The notes: generated from the letters alone by a model not told the origin. A DNA stretch of 64,000 nucleotides from Anaerosporomusa subterranea (GCF_001611555.1 NZ_LSGP01000026.1:62001-126000); one strand, 5' to 3'; positions 43,822-54,342 are shown, numbered from the stretch's first letter. Numbers and translations are program-made.

Positions 43822-43925
43822 TTGACACTGTACTAAGGCTGAGATAATGCCTTCATTGGGCTGAGAGGCGGAGAAAAATTAACAAGGGCTGATTAGCAAA
43901 CTAAAGGCCGGAGACTGCTGGGTTT
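43822..43925 (+). promoter_or_regulatory. Possible promoter and sulfur-leader hairpin H
   Basis: TTGACA (43822-43827) and GATAAT (43843-43848) are 15 bp apart, a weak fit. Hairpin H (43887-43909) has outer stem GGC/GCC, loop UGA/AG, inner stem UUAG/CUAA (a compensatory change from UCAG/CUGA) and loop CAAA. Only a weak stem plus TTTTTT follows. Confidence 0.68.
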
Positions 43926-43955
43926 TTTGTTTATCAGAGTAAAGGAGGAATGAGA

Positions 43956-44780
43956 ATGAAGCCGCATACTGCCCCTCGCTCAGAAACTCAATATAAACAA
44001 TTTTTTCAGAAGTATCCCTACTTGCGTGAAGAAGTGAACCCTAATTGTGGGCGAATTGATCTGCCAGTGAGCCCGGTTTGCAACATTCAATGCCACTTCT
44101 GTAAGCGTGGCTTGAATAAAGAACAAAATCAGTCTAACAGCGTTATACTGAGACCTGACCAAGCCTTTAGGGTATTAGACGACGCATTGGCCTTGTGGCC
44201 GGAGATTATCACGGTCGGCATTGCCGGTCCGGGAGATACTCTGGCTAGCCCTCATGCTTTAGAAACGTTTCGCCTTGTACACTCTAAGTACCCCAAGTTA
44301 GGCAAATGCCTAAACACCAATGGTTTGCTGCTGCGCGAAAAGGCAGAGGCGTTGGCTGAAGCAGGAGTTAATATGATTAGCGTCAATATGAATGCCGTTA
44401 ACGTCGGAATACTGGCGCAGATTTGTTCATATGTCTTACATGACAACAAGTATATGACTGGTGAAATAGCGGCTCGTTGGCTGATTCTTGCCCAAGTAGC
44501 GGGGATCCGTGCAACAGCTGATTTGGGAATGGCTGTGAAAATAAATACTGTATTAATTCCTGGCGTCAACGATCACCATATCAGTGAAGTGGCTAAAGTA
44601 GCTGCCCAGGTTGGTGCGCGATTCATGAATATTATGCCACTTGTTCCTCAACATAAGTTTAGTGATCGGCGTTCACCTACCGACCAAGAACTGAATGCAG
44701 CGAAAATGGCTGCGGAAAGATATCTGCCTTGCTGCTGTCATAGTTCAACGCCTGGTGGCATGTTAAAGACAAGCGGGTGA
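43956..44780 (+). CDS. NifB-like radical SAM protein without a NifX-type domain
   Basis: This radical SAM protein of about 274 residues has the motif CNIQCHFCKRG near residue 40, VGIAGPGDTLASP, CLNTNGLLL and INTVLIPGVND, all matching NifB, which builds the NifB-co Fe-S precursor. The C terminus has several Cys (LPCCCHSS). No other nif gene is visible, and a sulfur-type leader precedes it. Its role may be in another Fe-S or metal cofactor rather than nitrogenase. ATG 43956 has AAAGGAGG; 43950 is the alternative. Confidence 0.82.
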   Translation: MKPHTAPRSETQYKQFFQKYPYLREEVNPNCGRIDLPVSPVCNIQCHFCKRGLNKEQNQSNSVILRPDQAFRVLDDALALWPEIITVGIAGPGDTLASPHALETFRLVHSKYPKLGKCLNTNGLLLREKAEALAEAGVNMISVNMNAVNVGILAQICSYVLHDNKYMTGEIAARWLILAQVAGIRATADLGMAVKINTVLIPGVNDHHISEVAKVAAQVGARFMNIMPLVPQHKFSDRRSPTDQELNAAKMAAERYLPCCCHSSTPGGMLKTSG

Positions 44781-44893
44781 TTTCTTTGTTGCTTACCCGG
44801 GTCATGTTGGAGAAACGCAGCATCGCTCATTCGTAATGTGAACGTCTACTGCACTACAAAAAGAGTAGATTATTCTGAGTTGTGAAAAAGGCA

Positions 44894-44999
44894 TTGACAA
44901 CGGGAAAAACACAGTCTATAATTCAACCATTAGGGTAATCGGTTTAGTCGACCAGATAACTGGAGATTAACCACACATGTGGTTAATCTCTTTTTTTTA
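44894..44999 (+). promoter_or_regulatory. Promoter and sulfur-leader hairpin I plus terminator (first of a tandem pair)
   Basis: TTGACA (44894-44899) and TATAAT (44917-44922) are 17 bp apart. Hairpin I (44946-44968) has outer stem AGU/AUU, loop CGA/AG and inner stem CCAG/CUGG (compensatory), loop AUAA. The terminator AGATTAACCAC with GTGGTTAATCT and eight T follows and shares the AGATT. The flanking 44781-44893 holds no gene. Confidence 0.85.
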
Positions 45000-45098
45000 T
45001 CTATCAAATCTCGCTCCAGGGCGAGTCGTAGAATGAAGTATGGAAGATAGATTCGCTTTTTACAGTTCCGGAGCATAGTATATTATATATAAGCGATG

Positions 45099-45169
45099 TA
45101 TAATCGAACGACAATGGTCGACCAGAAAACTGGAGACTAACCATGAAAAGTGGTTAGTCTCTTTGTTAT
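45099..45169 (+). promoter_or_regulatory. Sulfur-leader hairpin J plus terminator (second of the pair)
   Basis: A TATAAT at 45099-45104 may serve as a second promoter, though no good -35 is seen. Hairpin J (45116-45138) has outer stem GGU/ACU, loop CGA/AG, inner stem CCAG/CUGG and loop AAAA. The terminator AGACTAACCA with TGGTTAGTCT and T-rich tail overlaps it. The sulfate transporter gene begins 35 bases later. Confidence 0.82.
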
Positions 45170-45203
45170 TAAAAATTATCAAAAAAAGAGGAGGATGTTC
45201 GCT

Positions 45204-46289
45204 ATGTCAATTTTATCAAATCGGCCGCAAAAATCCGGAATCAGGAGGTTTGGCCTGCTTATTATCGCGTTGTTGCTGCTTGCCTTCAGTTTGGCAGGTT
45301 GCGGCGCCAAACAAGAGGCGGCGGCAGACAAGGGAAAACCGGCTGCCAAGGAACCGGTTACATTGCTTAACGTTTCCTATGATCCTACCCGTGAGCTATA
45401 CAAAGAATTCAATGATGCGTTTGCTAAGCAATGGAAGGAAAAGACTGGACAGACTGTTACGATAAAACAGTCGCATGGGGGCTCCGGAAAGCAGGCCCGT
45501 TCTGTGATCGAAGGTCTGGAGGCTGATGTTGTCACATTAGCCTTGTCTGATGATATTGATGAGCTTCATAAAGCAGGGCTGATTCCGGCAGACTGGCAGA
45601 AACGGCTAGCCAACAATTCCACTCCCTATACTTCTACGATCGTATTCTTAGTGCGCAAGGGCAATCCCAAGAATATCAAAGATTGGGATGACTTAATCAG
45701 ACCTGACGTATCGGTAATTACTCCTAACCCTAAAACATCAGGCGGCGCACGCTGGAATCATCTTGCAGCCTGGGGCTATGCGCTGAAGCAGAATAACAAT
45801 GATGAAGGCAAGGCCAAGGAGTTCCTGGCTAAAATCTATAAAAATGTTCCTGTGCTTGATACAGGCGCCCGGGGATCAACCACGACCTTTGTCGAGCGGG
45901 GTATCGGCGATGTATTGCTTGCCTGGGAAAATGAGGCGTTATTGGCTACCATCGAGCTTGGCAAGGATAAATTCGATATCGTTGCTCCATCTGTCAGCAT
46001 TCTTGCTGAACCGCCGGTTAGCGTAGTTGATAAGGGTGTAGACAAAAAGGGAACGCGCGAAGTAGCTAATGCGTACCTTCAGTACCTCTATAGCGATCAG
46101 GGGCAAGAAATTGCTGCAAAGAACTTTTACCGTCCGCGCAATGAAACGATAGCTAAGAAGTATGCTAATCAATTTCCTAAGCTCTCTCTGTTTACAATCG
46201 ATGAATTGCTGGGTGGCTGGGGCCAGGCTGGTAAAAAACATTTTGGCGATGGCGGTATCTTCGATCAGATTTATACGCCAAAAAAATAG
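45204..46289 (+). CDS. sbp: Sulfate/thiosulfate-binding lipoprotein
   Basis: This 361-residue periplasmic-type binding protein has a lipobox LAGC near residue 33 and the sulfate-binding motifs [45 protein letters not shown] and [21 protein letters not shown] 45204 follows GAGGAGG by nine bases. It is the first gene of the sbp-cysTWA operon and has two leader switches in front. Confidence 0.94.
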   Translation: MSILSNRPQKSGIRRFGLLIIALLLLAFSLAGCGAKQEAAADKGKPAAKEPVTLLNVSYDPTRELYKEFNDAFAKQWKEKTGQTVTIKQSHGGSGKQARSVIEGLEADVVTLALSDDIDELHKAGLIPADWQKRLANNSTPYTSTIVFLVRKGNPKNIKDWDDLIRPDVSVITPNPKTSGGARWNHLAAWGYALKQNNNDEGKAKEFLAKIYKNVPVLDTGARGSTTTFVERGIGDVLLAWENEALLATIELGKDKFDIVAPSVSILAEPPVSVVDKGVDKKGTREVANAYLQYLYSDQGQEIAAKNFYRPRNETIAKKYANQFPKLSLFTIDELLGGWGQAGKKHFGDGGIFDQIYTPKK

Positions 46290-46306
46290 CAAAGTAGGAA
46301 TGGACT

Positions 46307-47152
46307 ATGCTATCTAAATCGTTTGCAATCAAAAAGCACAGTATTTTGCCAGGCTTTGGGTTGACTATGGGATTCACGTTGCTGTACTTAGGAATACTCG
46401 TGCTGCTCCCGTTAGCGACGATATTTATCAAAACTGCAGGGATCGGCTGGGCCCAGTTGTGGAGTATAGCCACTGAGCCGAGGCTGGTTGCATCCTATAA
46501 ATTGAGTTTTGGGGCGTCGCTTATTGCCGCTGGCATTAACGCAGTTTTCGGTCTGTTGGTAGCCTGGGTCTTAGTGCGTTATACCTTTCCGGGGAAACGG
46601 ATTATCGACGGGTTGGTAGATCTTCCTTTTGCTCTGCCAACCGCCGTCGCCGGTATTACTCTAACGACTCTCTATGCGCAAAATGGCTGGCTTGGCAAGT
46701 ACTTTGAACTGCTGGGCATTAAAATAGCCTTTAGCCCCATTGGCGTCGTAGTTGCGCTCACTTTTATTGGCTTGCCGTTTGTCGTAAGGATGGTCCAGCC
46801 TGTTTTGCAGACATTAGACAATGAAGTGGAAGAAGCGGCGGCTTGCCTGGGGGCAAATCGATTCCAGACGTTTACTAAGGTGATTTTTCCGGAATTGCTG
46901 CCGTCATTATTAACCGGCTTCGCATTAGCATTTGCCCGTGCCTTGGGGGAATATGGATCTGTTGTCTTCATTTCCGGAAATATGCCTATGCGTACCGAGA
47001 TAACCCCTCTCCTGATCATGATCAAGCTCGAACAATATGATTATGCTGGCGCCAGTACAGTTGCAGCTGTTATGCTCATTGTTTCATTTGTTTTGCTGTT
47101 TCTGATTAACCTATTGCAATGGTGGAGCAGCAACCGGCGCACATTAAATTAG
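46307..47152 (+). CDS. cysT: Sulfate ABC transporter permease CysT
   Basis: This 281-residue permease has about six helices and the ATPase-contact loop [22 protein letters not shown] near residue 175. [13 protein letters not shown] and [13 protein letters not shown] are family motifs. It is located directly after the sulfate-binding protein. Confidence 0.93.
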   Translation: MLSKSFAIKKHSILPGFGLTMGFTLLYLGILVLLPLATIFIKTAGIGWAQLWSIATEPRLVASYKLSFGASLIAAGINAVFGLLVAWVLVRYTFPGKRIIDGLVDLPFALPTAVAGITLTTLYAQNGWLGKYFELLGIKIAFSPIGVVVALTFIGLPFVVRMVQPVLQTLDNEVEEAAACLGANRFQTFTKVIFPELLPSLLTGFALAFARALGEYGSVVFISGNMPMRTEITPLLIMIKLEQYDYAGASTVAAVMLIVSFVLLFLINLLQWWSSNRRTLN

Positions 47153-47163
47153 GAGGCGGTAGT

Positions 47164-48054
47164 ATGGCAGGAAATATTGCTCTCAAGTCCGGATCAGCCC
47201 CTGTGCCTCGTTCTACAGCTATCGCCGAGCTGTCGCCCATTCGTTGGATATTAACCAGTATCGCCCTTGTTTTTCTTGGGCTGATGCTGGTTATCCCCCT
47301 TATCGCCGTTTACACTAAGGCTTTGGAGGGCGGGATAGCTCTATACTTTAAGGCGGTTCTCGAAACAGATGCACTGGCGGCGATTCAGCTTACTCTGTTA
47401 ACCGTAGCTATTGCCGTACCGTTGAATACAATTTTTGGCTTAGCCGCAGCCTGGGCTATCGCTAAGTTTGAGTTTAAAGGAAAAAACTTCCTGATTACGC
47501 TTATTGATCTGCCGTTTGCGATTTCGCCGGTGATCGCTGGTTTGGTCTTTGTCTTTCTTTTCGGCAGACCGGGAATCTTTGGCGCTTGGGTAGAAGCGCA
47601 TGGGATAAAAATTGTATTTTCCACACCTGGCATCATTTTGGCGACTGTATTTGTTACGTTTCCCTTTGTTGCCCGAGAACTGATACCTCTGATGCACTCC
47701 CAGGGTACGGCGGAGGAAGAGGCTGCCTTAACCTTGGGCGCAAATGGCTGGAAGACGTTCTGGCATGTAACTATCCCTAATGTCAAATGGGCATTGCTTT
47801 ATGGGGTTATTCTCACAAGCGCCAGGGCAGTCGGCGAATTTGGCGCGGTATCGGTCGTTTCGGGGCATATACGCGGCTATACGAATACGTTGCCGCTGCA
47901 CGTAGAAATCTTGTATAACGAATATCAGTTTGTTGCTGCCTTCGCGGTTGCTTCACTAATGACATTAATGGCAATTTTTACGTTGGTTGTTAAGAATTTC
48001 GTAGAGTGGAAAGTGCAGCAGGAAACGAAACGGCCAACAACCGATGCGCGTTGA
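47164..48054 (+). CDS. cysW: Sulfate ABC transporter permease CysW
   Basis: This 296-residue permease has about six helices, [15 protein letters not shown], and the contact loop [25 protein letters not shown] 47164 follows AGGAGGCGG; the longer upstream frame reads into cysT. It pairs with CysT. Confidence 0.93.
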   Translation: MAGNIALKSGSAPVPRSTAIAELSPIRWILTSIALVFLGLMLVIPLIAVYTKALEGGIALYFKAVLETDALAAIQLTLLTVAIAVPLNTIFGLAAAWAIAKFEFKGKNFLITLIDLPFAISPVIAGLVFVFLFGRPGIFGAWVEAHGIKIVFSTPGIILATVFVTFPFVARELIPLMHSQGTAEEEAALTLGANGWKTFWHVTIPNVKWALLYGVILTSARAVGEFGAVSVVSGHIRGYTNTLPLHVEILYNEYQFVAAFAVASLMTLMAIFTLVVKNFVEWKVQQETKRPTTDAR

Positions 48055-48070
48055 GTAGGGAGGGTTAACC

Positions 48071-49141
48071 ATGAGCATTGATATTGTTGATATCAATAAA
48101 AAATTTGGTGCATTTACCGCATTGAAAGATATAAATTTGACTGTTCCGACCGGAGAGCTGGTTGCTCTCTTAGGCCCCTCGGGATCAGGAAAAACTACTT
48201 TGCTGCGCATTATCGCCGGTTTAGAAACAGCAGATCAGGGATCTATTTTATTTAACGGCGAAGATACGGCTAGCCGGAATATTCAGCAGCGTCAAGTCGG
48301 CTTTGTATTCCAGCATTATGCACTATTTCGCCATATGAATGTCTTTGATAACATTGCATTTGGCTTGAATGTCCGTCCGCGTAAAGTTCGTCCGACCAAA
48401 AGCGAAATCGCCGACAAGGTAAACCACTTGCTCAGTTTAGTTAAATTAGAAGGACTGGCCTCCCGTTACCCAACACAGCTTTCCGGCGGACAGCGGCAAA
48501 GAGTTGCTCTGGCGCGGGCTTTGGCAGTAGAGCCTCAGGTACTGCTGCTCGATGAGCCCTTCGGGGCTCTGGACGCAAAGGTCCGTAAGGAGCTGCGGCG
48601 CTGGCTGAGGCAGCTCCACGATCAGCTTCGGGTCACCAGTGTCTTTGTTACTCATGATCAGGAAGAAGCACTGGATGTGGCTGACCGCATCGTCATCCTC
48701 AATCAAGGCGTTATCGAGCAGCTTGGTACACCGGAAGAAGTGTATGAGAACCCTAAAAATGCGTTTGTTTACGATTTTCTTGGCAATGTGAACCTATTTC
48801 ATGGCCGTATTCATCAAGGCCGGGTGCGGATCGGCTCGATCGAGATCGATGCGCCTGAATATGCCAATACACTCGATACGCAGGCGATCAGTTATGTTCG
48901 TCCTTATAATATTGAAATTGTTCGTGCAACCAGCGAGCCAGACTTCATTCCGGCGCGGATTTTATTTATCCGCAGTGTCGGTCCGACGGTTCATCTGGAG
49001 CTAAAGCGGGAGGATACGGGGGAGTTAGTCGAAGCAGAGCTGAGCAAAGAGCATTACCACGAGCTTCGGCTAAAAAGCGGCGAAGCTGTGTTTGTTAAGC
49101 CCAAAGATTTGAAGATTTTTATCAATGATTATTGTATATAA
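48071..49141 (+). CDS. cysA: Sulfate ABC transporter ATPase CysA
   Basis: This 356-residue ATPase has Walker [11 protein letters not shown]-loop FVFQHYALF, signature LSGGQRQR, Walker [12 protein letters not shown] and a switch His in VTHDQEE. A C-terminal TOBE-type domain (about 240-355) is typical for CysA and may sense substrate or feedback. Confidence 0.95.
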   Translation: MSIDIVDINKKFGAFTALKDINLTVPTGELVALLGPSGSGKTTLLRIIAGLETADQGSILFNGEDTASRNIQQRQVGFVFQHYALFRHMNVFDNIAFGLNVRPRKVRPTKSEIADKVNHLLSLVKLEGLASRYPTQLSGGQRQRVALARALAVEPQVLLLDEPFGALDAKVRKELRRWLRQLHDQLRVTSVFVTHDQEEALDVADRIVILNQGVIEQLGTPEEVYENPKNAFVYDFLGNVNLFHGRIHQGRVRIGSIEIDAPEYANTLDTQAISYVRPYNIEIVRATSEPDFIPARILFIRSVGPTVHLELKREDTGELVEAELSKEHYHELRLKSGEAVFVKPKDLKIFINDYCI

Positions 49142-49237
49142 GAAAAACCGTCGTTGCCTATGAGACCTTACAGCACGTGTATTGCTAAAACGGATTAGCA
49201 TCGCTGCGTCGGTCCTTTTAGAGAACGGATGAGGACG

Positions 49238-49386
49238 GAGAACGTTAACCGCAGAGTACGTAGAGCAACACAGAGGGTACCCGCAGAGGGTGATACGGTT
49301 TCCTATAGAAAATACCATAACGCATTCGTTCCCTCTGTGTCCACTCTGCGACCTCTGTGTACTCTACGGTATCGTTCTTCTGTGAG
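49238..49386. repeat. Imperfect long inverted repeat between cysA and aprA
   Basis: The left arm (GAGAACGTTAACCGCAGAG, then ACACAGAGGG) pairs imperfectly with the right arm (CCCTCTGTGTCC, then ACCTCTGTGT and CGTTCTTC), giving a long stem of about 50 bases. Internal CAGAG/CTCTG units repeat. It looks like a dispersed palindromic repeat. No gene is present in 49142-49505. Confidence 0.65.
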
Positions 49387-49505
49387 CGGCGGCCCTTGTT
49401 TTATCTAGCTTTGCAGTCTCAAAAAACTTATACATTCCTTACTTCTAAAAAATTATGGTGCAAATGTTGGCATGATCTTTTCGTACAAAGGAGGTCTCTG
49501 GATCG

Positions 49506-51197
49506 GTGAACTTTGAAGCAAGAGTAGTGGAGACAGATATTCTCATTGTTGGCGGCGGAACTGCAGGCTGCTTTTCCGCCATCACGATTGCGGAAAACTC
49601 TGAAGCAAAGGTGCTTATTGCCGAAAAAGCTAACATTAAACGCAGCGGCTGTCTCGCGGCTGGGGTAAATGCTTTAAACGCCTATATCGTGCCAGGGCAA
49701 AGTCCGGAAACCTATTTGGAGTATGTGAGGAACGACTCGGAAGCTGTGATCAGGGAAGATCTGGTTTACACTATCGCCAAGCGGCTTAACAGCGTTACTC
49801 ATAAGCTGGAAGCGCTTGGCCTTGTCATCCAAAAGGATGAAGCCGGCAATTATGTTTCCCGGGGAACCAGAAACATAAAAATCAATGGTGAAAATATAAA
49901 AACTATTTTATCTGACGCTGTTCGTCAGCACCCGGGTATCACAGTGATGAACAGGGTGAATATCTTTGACTATATTGTTCAGGATCAGAAGGTAATCGGC
50001 GCTTACGGGTTTTCACTGGACGAAAAGGTTCTTTACGTGATAACAGCCAAAGCGGTAATTTGCTCCACCGGTGGCGCCGCCGGGCTGTACCGGCCGAATA
50101 ATCCGGGCTTTTCACGCCACAAAATGTGGTATTGTCCATTCAATACAGGCGCCGGTTACGCGATGGGCATAAGGGCTGGGGCAGAAATGACAACCTTTGA
50201 AATGCGATTTATTGCTTTGCGATGTAAGGACACGATAGCTCCTACCGGAACTATCGCGCAAGGCGTCGGGGCTAAACAAGTTAATAGCGCCGGCGAAGAG
50301 TACGAACGGAAATACGGAACACTTACCACCGCTAATCGGCTGTACTCAACAATTGAAGAAAACAAGCAAGGCCGGGGCCCCTGTTATCTAAAAACCGCAG
50401 GAATTACGACTAACGAGGAGAGAGAGCTTTACAAAGCATACCTGAATATGGCTCCCGCTCAAACGTTGCGGTGGCTGGAAAGTGAGAACGGGCCTGCCAG
50501 CAAAAATGTTGAGATTGAGGGTACTGAGCCGTATATTGTTGGCGGACATACGGCCAGCGGTTATTGGGTTGACACCAACCGGGGAACTACCCTCGCCGGG
50601 CTTTACGCCGCAGGCGATGTGGCAGGCGGCAGTCCCCAGAAATATGTTACCGGTTGTTTTGCGGAAGGAGAGATAGCCGCTTTTTCTGCATTGCACTATG
50701 TGGCGGGAAAATCAGCCATAGTACCGGATCACGCCGATATTAGCGCGAAGCTGGCGGATATTACCCATTTTTTTGCCGATGAGGCTGCTTTGTACAGCAT
50801 TGAAGACATCGAAGAAGCGATGCAGAAGACGATGGATGTGTATGCGGGCGGTATTTCCACAGGCTATTCCTTTAATAAACAGAAATTGGAGTTAGCGGAG
50901 CGGCGCATCAAAGAATTGCTGGCAGTTGTCAGACATGTAAAAGCCAAGGATTTACATGAACTGATGCTGATTCACGAGGTAATAGACCGCCTCTATGTGT
51001 GCCAAGTACTGATCCGGCATCTCGAAGCAAGGCATGAGACACGATGGCACTGTTTCCAGGAAAATACCGATTATCCTGAACGGGATGATGAGCATTGGTT
51101 GAAGTATATCAACTCACAATTTAAAGCAGGGGAAGTCAAGATACTTCTGCGCGACTTGATAAAAAAGGATGAAGTCTATGAGCATCAAGATCGATAG
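49506..51197 (+). CDS. aprA: Adenylylsulfate (APS) reductase alpha subunit
   Basis: This 563-residue FAD protein of the AprA family opens with the dinucleotide motif TDILIVGGGTAGCFSAI and has AEKANIKRSGCLAAGVNALN, a STGGAAGLYRPNN FAD-binding segment and YVTGCFAEGE. With AprB it reduces APS to sulfite and AMP. The GTG follows AAAGGAGGT. No leader switch is seen in front, so it may be read from the sulfate operon or its own undetected promoter. Confidence 0.9.
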   Translation: MNFEARVVETDILIVGGGTAGCFSAITIAENSEAKVLIAEKANIKRSGCLAAGVNALNAYIVPGQSPETYLEYVRNDSEAVIREDLVYTIAKRLNSVTHKLEALGLVIQKDEAGNYVSRGTRNIKINGENIKTILSDAVRQHPGITVMNRVNIFDYIVQDQKVIGAYGFSLDEKVLYVITAKAVICSTGGAAGLYRPNNPGFSRHKMWYCPFNTGAGYAMGIRAGAEMTTFEMRFIALRCKDTIAPTGTIAQGVGAKQVNSAGEEYERKYGTLTTANRLYSTIEENKQGRGPCYLKTAGITTNEERELYKAYLNMAPAQTLRWLESENGPASKNVEIEGTEPYIVGGHTASGYWVDTNRGTTLAGLYAAGDVAGGSPQKYVTGCFAEGEIAAFSALHYVAGKSAIVPDHADISAKLADITHFFADEAALYSIEDIEEAMQKTMDVYAGGISTGYSFNKQKLELAERRIKELLAVVRHVKAKDLHELMLIHEVIDRLYVCQVLIRHLEARHETRWHCFQENTDYPERDDEHWLKYINSQFKAGEVKILLRDLIKKDEVYEHQDR

Positions 51198-51492
51198 ACA
51201 AAAATGCAATGGTTGTGGCAAGTGTCGTGAAGTTTGTCCGGGTAACCTGTTATATAAAGACTGCAGCGGCAAAACCGAGATTCGATATCCTAAAGACTGT
51301 TGGGGCTGCACGTCCTGTGTGAAGGAGTGCGCTTTTAACGCAATTCGCTATTATCTGGGAGCCGATATTGGCGGAACGGGCGGTTTTTTATATACGCTCC
51401 AGGAAGAGAGTCTGCTGCATTGGATCATTATCGACCCAGAAGGCGGCAAAAAGGTTATCACGACCGATAAACGCCAGGCCAATGCATACTGA
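51178..51492 (+). CDS. aprB: APS reductase beta subunit, short form
   Basis: This 104-residue ferredoxin-type protein has CNGCGKCREVCPGN near residue 9 and CWGCTSCVKECAFNAI near residue 38, the two [4Fe-4S] clusters of AprB. The C-terminal tail that wraps AprA in dissimilatory enzymes (total about 150 residues) is mostly absent. It starts inside the end of aprA, so the two are coupled. ATG 51178 follows AAGGATG. Confidence 0.88.
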   Translation: MSIKIDRQKCNGCGKCREVCPGNLLYKDCSGKTEIRYPKDCWGCTSCVKECAFNAIRYYLGADIGGTGGFLYTLQEESLLHWIIIDPEGGKKVITTDKRQANAY

Positions 51493-51504
51493 GGAGGGAA
51501 ACAA

Positions 51505-52305
51505 GTGGATCATTTAGACAGTTTAGAAGCGCAAAGTATCTATATATTGAGGGAAGCCTATAAGAAATTTGGCAAGCTGGGGATGTTGTGGTCAATCGGC
51601 AAAGACTCAACCGTTTTGCTTTGGCTCGCAAAGAAAGCTTTTTTTGGCCATTGCCCTTTTCCATTCATTCATGTCGATACAACATACAAAATACCGGAAA
51701 TGATTACATTTAGAGATGAAATGGTCAAAAAATATGATCTCGATTTAATTGTGCATAAAAATGAAGCTGCGTTACAGGCAGGGATGGGCCCGGAGCAAGG
51801 AAGATTAGTCTGCTGTAAGGCGTTAAAAACCGACGGGCTTCAGCAGGTGGTTACCCGCTACGAGTTTGAAGGCCTGATTCTAGGGATCAGAAGGGATGAA
51901 GAGGGCTCTCGCTCTAAAGAGCGGGTCTTTAGCGAACGAAATAAGGATTCTGAATGGGATTATACGAATCAGCCGCCAGAGTTATGGGATCAGTTTAAGA
52001 CAGACTTTCCTAAAGGGAACCATATCAGGGTACACCCGATTCTGCATTGGAATGAAATTGATATCTGGTCATATATCGAAAGAGAAAATATTCCTGTCGT
52101 TGATTTATATTTTGCCAAAGAAGGTAAGCGGTATAGAAGTCTTGGCTGTGCTCCGTGCACCGGGAAAATTGATTCCAACGCAGTAACAATTGCAGAGATC
52201 ATTGAGGAACTGAAAAACACGAAAGTGGGCGAGCGGGCAGGAAGAGCTCAGGATCAGGAAGACTCGTACGCCATGCAGAAACTTCGTAAGGATGGGTACA
52301 TGTAA
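51505..52305 (+). CDS. cysD: Sulfate adenylyltransferase small subunit CysD
   Basis: This 266-residue PP-loop ATPase has the motif [13 protein letters not shown] near residue 33, and [10 protein letters not shown] near the C terminus. With CysN it makes APS from sulfate and ATP. The GTG start follows GAGGAGGG. It directly precedes cysN. Confidence 0.93.
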   Translation: MDHLDSLEAQSIYILREAYKKFGKLGMLWSIGKDSTVLLWLAKKAFFGHCPFPFIHVDTTYKIPEMITFRDEMVKKYDLDLIVHKNEAALQAGMGPEQGRLVCCKALKTDGLQQVVTRYEFEGLILGIRRDEEGSRSKERVFSERNKDSEWDYTNQPPELWDQFKTDFPKGNHIRVHPILHWNEIDIWSYIERENIPVVDLYFAKEGKRYRSLGCAPCTGKIDSNAVTIAEIIEELKNTKVGERAGRAQDQEDSYAMQKLRKDGYM

Positions 52306-52344
52306 CTCTCATAGTAGTATGAGAACGGGATGGAGGATTTTTTT

Positions 52345-54069
52345 ATGCACATAGATAGAGAAACACTTAAGATAGTGGTTGTTGGCCATGTAGACCATGG
52401 AAAATCGACCGTAATTGGCAGGTTGCTCTATGATACCAAATCCTTGCCGGAGGGCACTGTAGACAGGGTAAAGAGGATCTCTAAGGAGAAAGGCAAGCCC
52501 TTTGAATACGCGTATTTGCTTGACGCGTTCGAGGAAGAACAAAAGCAGGGAATTACGATTGATACCACTCAACTGCAGTTCCACACCCAGCAGCGTGATT
52601 ACGTGATTATTGATGCGCCCGGGCACAAGGAATTTCTCAAAAATATGATATCTGGCGCGGCTAGTGCGGAGGCCGCTCTGCTGATCATTGATGCCAATGA
52701 AGGGATACAGGAGCAATCGAGAAGGCATGGCTACATCTTATCGCTTCTGGGGATACAAAAGGTATACGTACTGGTCAACAAGATGGACTTGATCGGTTAC
52801 TCCGAAGAAAGCTTTAATGAGATTAAACATACTATGAATGAATTTCTCAGTAACCTCCACGTTTTTCCGTTAAAGTATATACCTATCTCCGCCTTTCATG
52901 GCGAAAACATAACATCGCGGTCTGAAAAAATGCCTTGGTATAAAGGCGAGTCTTTGCTTACCGCCTTAGACTTGTTTGAAAAGGATAAAGGATTAGAAGG
53001 AAAGCCGTTACGATTCCCGATACAAGATGTCTACAAGTTCGATCACCGCAGAATTATAGCAGGAAGAATCGAGTCAGGCGCTCTACAGGTAGGGGATGAG
53101 ATTCGGATTTTACCCAGCAACAAGGTAACCCGGATAAAAACTATCGAGCAATGGGTTGAAAAAGACAATCACCAAAGCGCAAGTGCCGGCATGTCTGTTG
53201 GCATCACGTTCGAGGATGAGTTTTTCAATCAAAGAGGCGAATTTATCGTTCATGCACACGATACGTCTTTGGTTACTGATATATTTAAGGCGAGTCTTTT
53301 TTGGATGGGAAAAGCTGAGCTGGTAAAGCATAAAGAATATAAACTTAAGCTGGTAACCCAGGAAGTTGAGTGTGAAATATACTCAATCAACAAGGCGATT
53401 GACGCGACGAGTCTGGAAACAATCGAAAACGCCGACAGCGTAAAAACAAATGATGTCGCAGAGGTCGTTATCCGGACAAAGAAGCAAATCTGTATAGATG
53501 AATTTAAAAATAATCAGCATACAGGACGATTCGTTATCATTGATGGTTATGATGTCTGCGGCGGCGGAATCGTTTCGGGATTGGCGAACGAAATACAAGT
53601 TCATACTACGCTCGTAAAAAATGACCGTTTAATGGTAGTAACCTGCTTTGATGAGTATTATTTTGTTCTATCTGAAGGCACTATCCAAAAGGTACTTGGC
53701 AGGCCGCATACGTTTGGCGTGGGTGACGCTGTTCCTACGGCTGGCAAGACCTATGAATATCCGGACAATATTGATGTCTTGGATCTTCCAACCCAGCTTG
53801 TCGCAACGATAAGGAAGTCAAGACTTGAGAATATCATTCGGCTTCGTGAATATGGCTATGACTCTGTTCCTCTTATTGATTCCAGAGGCTCCTTAATACG
53901 GCTTAACTCTAAGGAAGACCTCAGCAAGCTGGCAGACGATCTTGACAGAGTAAGTGCTGCTGAAAACACCTTAGCTGCTTTTGCGAATAAGTGGCTTGAA
54001 TTTGCCAAGTTTAGGAGGATCAGATTTTTGCAGGACAACCAAAGTTCTGCTGTTGAGTATCAGATTTGA
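52345..54069 (+). CDS. cysN: Sulfate adenylyltransferase large subunit CysN with an extra C-terminal domain
   Basis: This 574-residue EF-Tu-like GTPase has G1 [10 protein letters not shown]3 DAPGHKEF and G4 NKMD. CysN of E. coli is about 475 residues. Here about 130 residues follow the beta-barrel domains (from about 445, beginning [13 protein letters not shown]) and I recognise no family there. It is not an APS kinase (no GLSGSGKS-type P-loop). ATG 52345 follows TGGAGG; ATG 52330 overlaps that site. Confidence 0.9.
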   Translation: MHIDRETLKIVVVGHVDHGKSTVIGRLLYDTKSLPEGTVDRVKRISKEKGKPFEYAYLLDAFEEEQKQGITIDTTQLQFHTQQRDYVIIDAPGHKEFLKNMISGAASAEAALLIIDANEGIQEQSRRHGYILSLLGIQKVYVLVNKMDLIGYSEESFNEIKHTMNEFLSNLHVFPLKYIPISAFHGENITSRSEKMPWYKGESLLTALDLFEKDKGLEGKPLRFPIQDVYKFDHRRIIAGRIESGALQVGDEIRILPSNKVTRIKTIEQWVEKDNHQSASAGMSVGITFEDEFFNQRGEFIVHAHDTSLVTDIFKASLFWMGKAELVKHKEYKLKLVTQEVECEIYSINKAIDATSLETIENADSVKTNDVAEVVIRTKKQICIDEFKNNQHTGRFVIIDGYDVCGGGIVSGLANEIQVHTTLVKNDRLMVVTCFDEYYFVLSEGTIQKVLGRPHTFGVGDAVPTAGKTYEYPDNIDVLDLPTQLVATIRKSRLENIIRLREYGYDSVPLIDSRGSLIRLNSKEDLSKLADDLDRVSAAENTLAAFANKWLEFAKFRRIRFLQDNQSSAVEYQI

Positions 54070-54101
54070 TTTTTTGCGGGGATCTTAATAAAGCGGTTCT
54101 G

Positions 54102-54178
54102 TATAATTAATAAGTACAAGAGAGCTGATTGGAACGACCAAAGGCCAAAAGTATTTATACTTTTGGCCTCTTATTTTT
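54102..54178 (+). promoter_or_regulatory. Sulfur-leader hairpin K plus terminator
   Basis: TATAAT lies at 54102-54107 with no good -35. Hairpin K (54123-54146) has outer stem GC/GC, loop UGA/AG, inner stem UUGG/CCAA (double compensatory change from UCAG/CUGA) and loop AACGA. Terminator AGGCCAAAAGTA with TACTTTTGGCCT and T-rich tail overlaps. Confidence 0.82.
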
Positions 54179-54216
54179 CCTTAATGCCATACAAAAAACA
54201 AAAGGGGGAGAACATT

Positions 54217-54342
54217 GTGCAGGGCAACTTGGAACCGGTAACCATTCGTGGGCGGCTTTGCAACCTAATAAAGTTCATACGAAAGGAACTAAAGGACCTG
54301 TATAAATGCTACATTGAATATGTTAAATCGGTGGAGTGGTAG
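54217..54342 (+). CDS. Small 41-residue protein between leader K and tauE
   Basis: GTG 54217 follows GGGGGAG at good spacing and opens a frame MQGNLEPVTIRGRLCN continuing with a basic, helical tail rich in Lys, Tyr and Leu (KELKDLYKCYIEY). Two Cys are present. I do not recognise it. It may be a real small protein of the sulfur regulon or the start of a lost gene. Confidence 0.45.
   Translation: MQGNLEPVTIRGRLCNLIKFIRKELKDLYKCYIEYVKSVEW

Noticed and set aside
43830-43875. CTGAGA motifs resembling a TPP riboswitch
   Set aside because: The second conserved TPP half and the stem arrangement are missing.
49142-49505. tRNA or small RNA gene between cysA and aprA
   Set aside because: No cloverleaf can be drawn. 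The pairing comes from a long imperfect inverted repeat.
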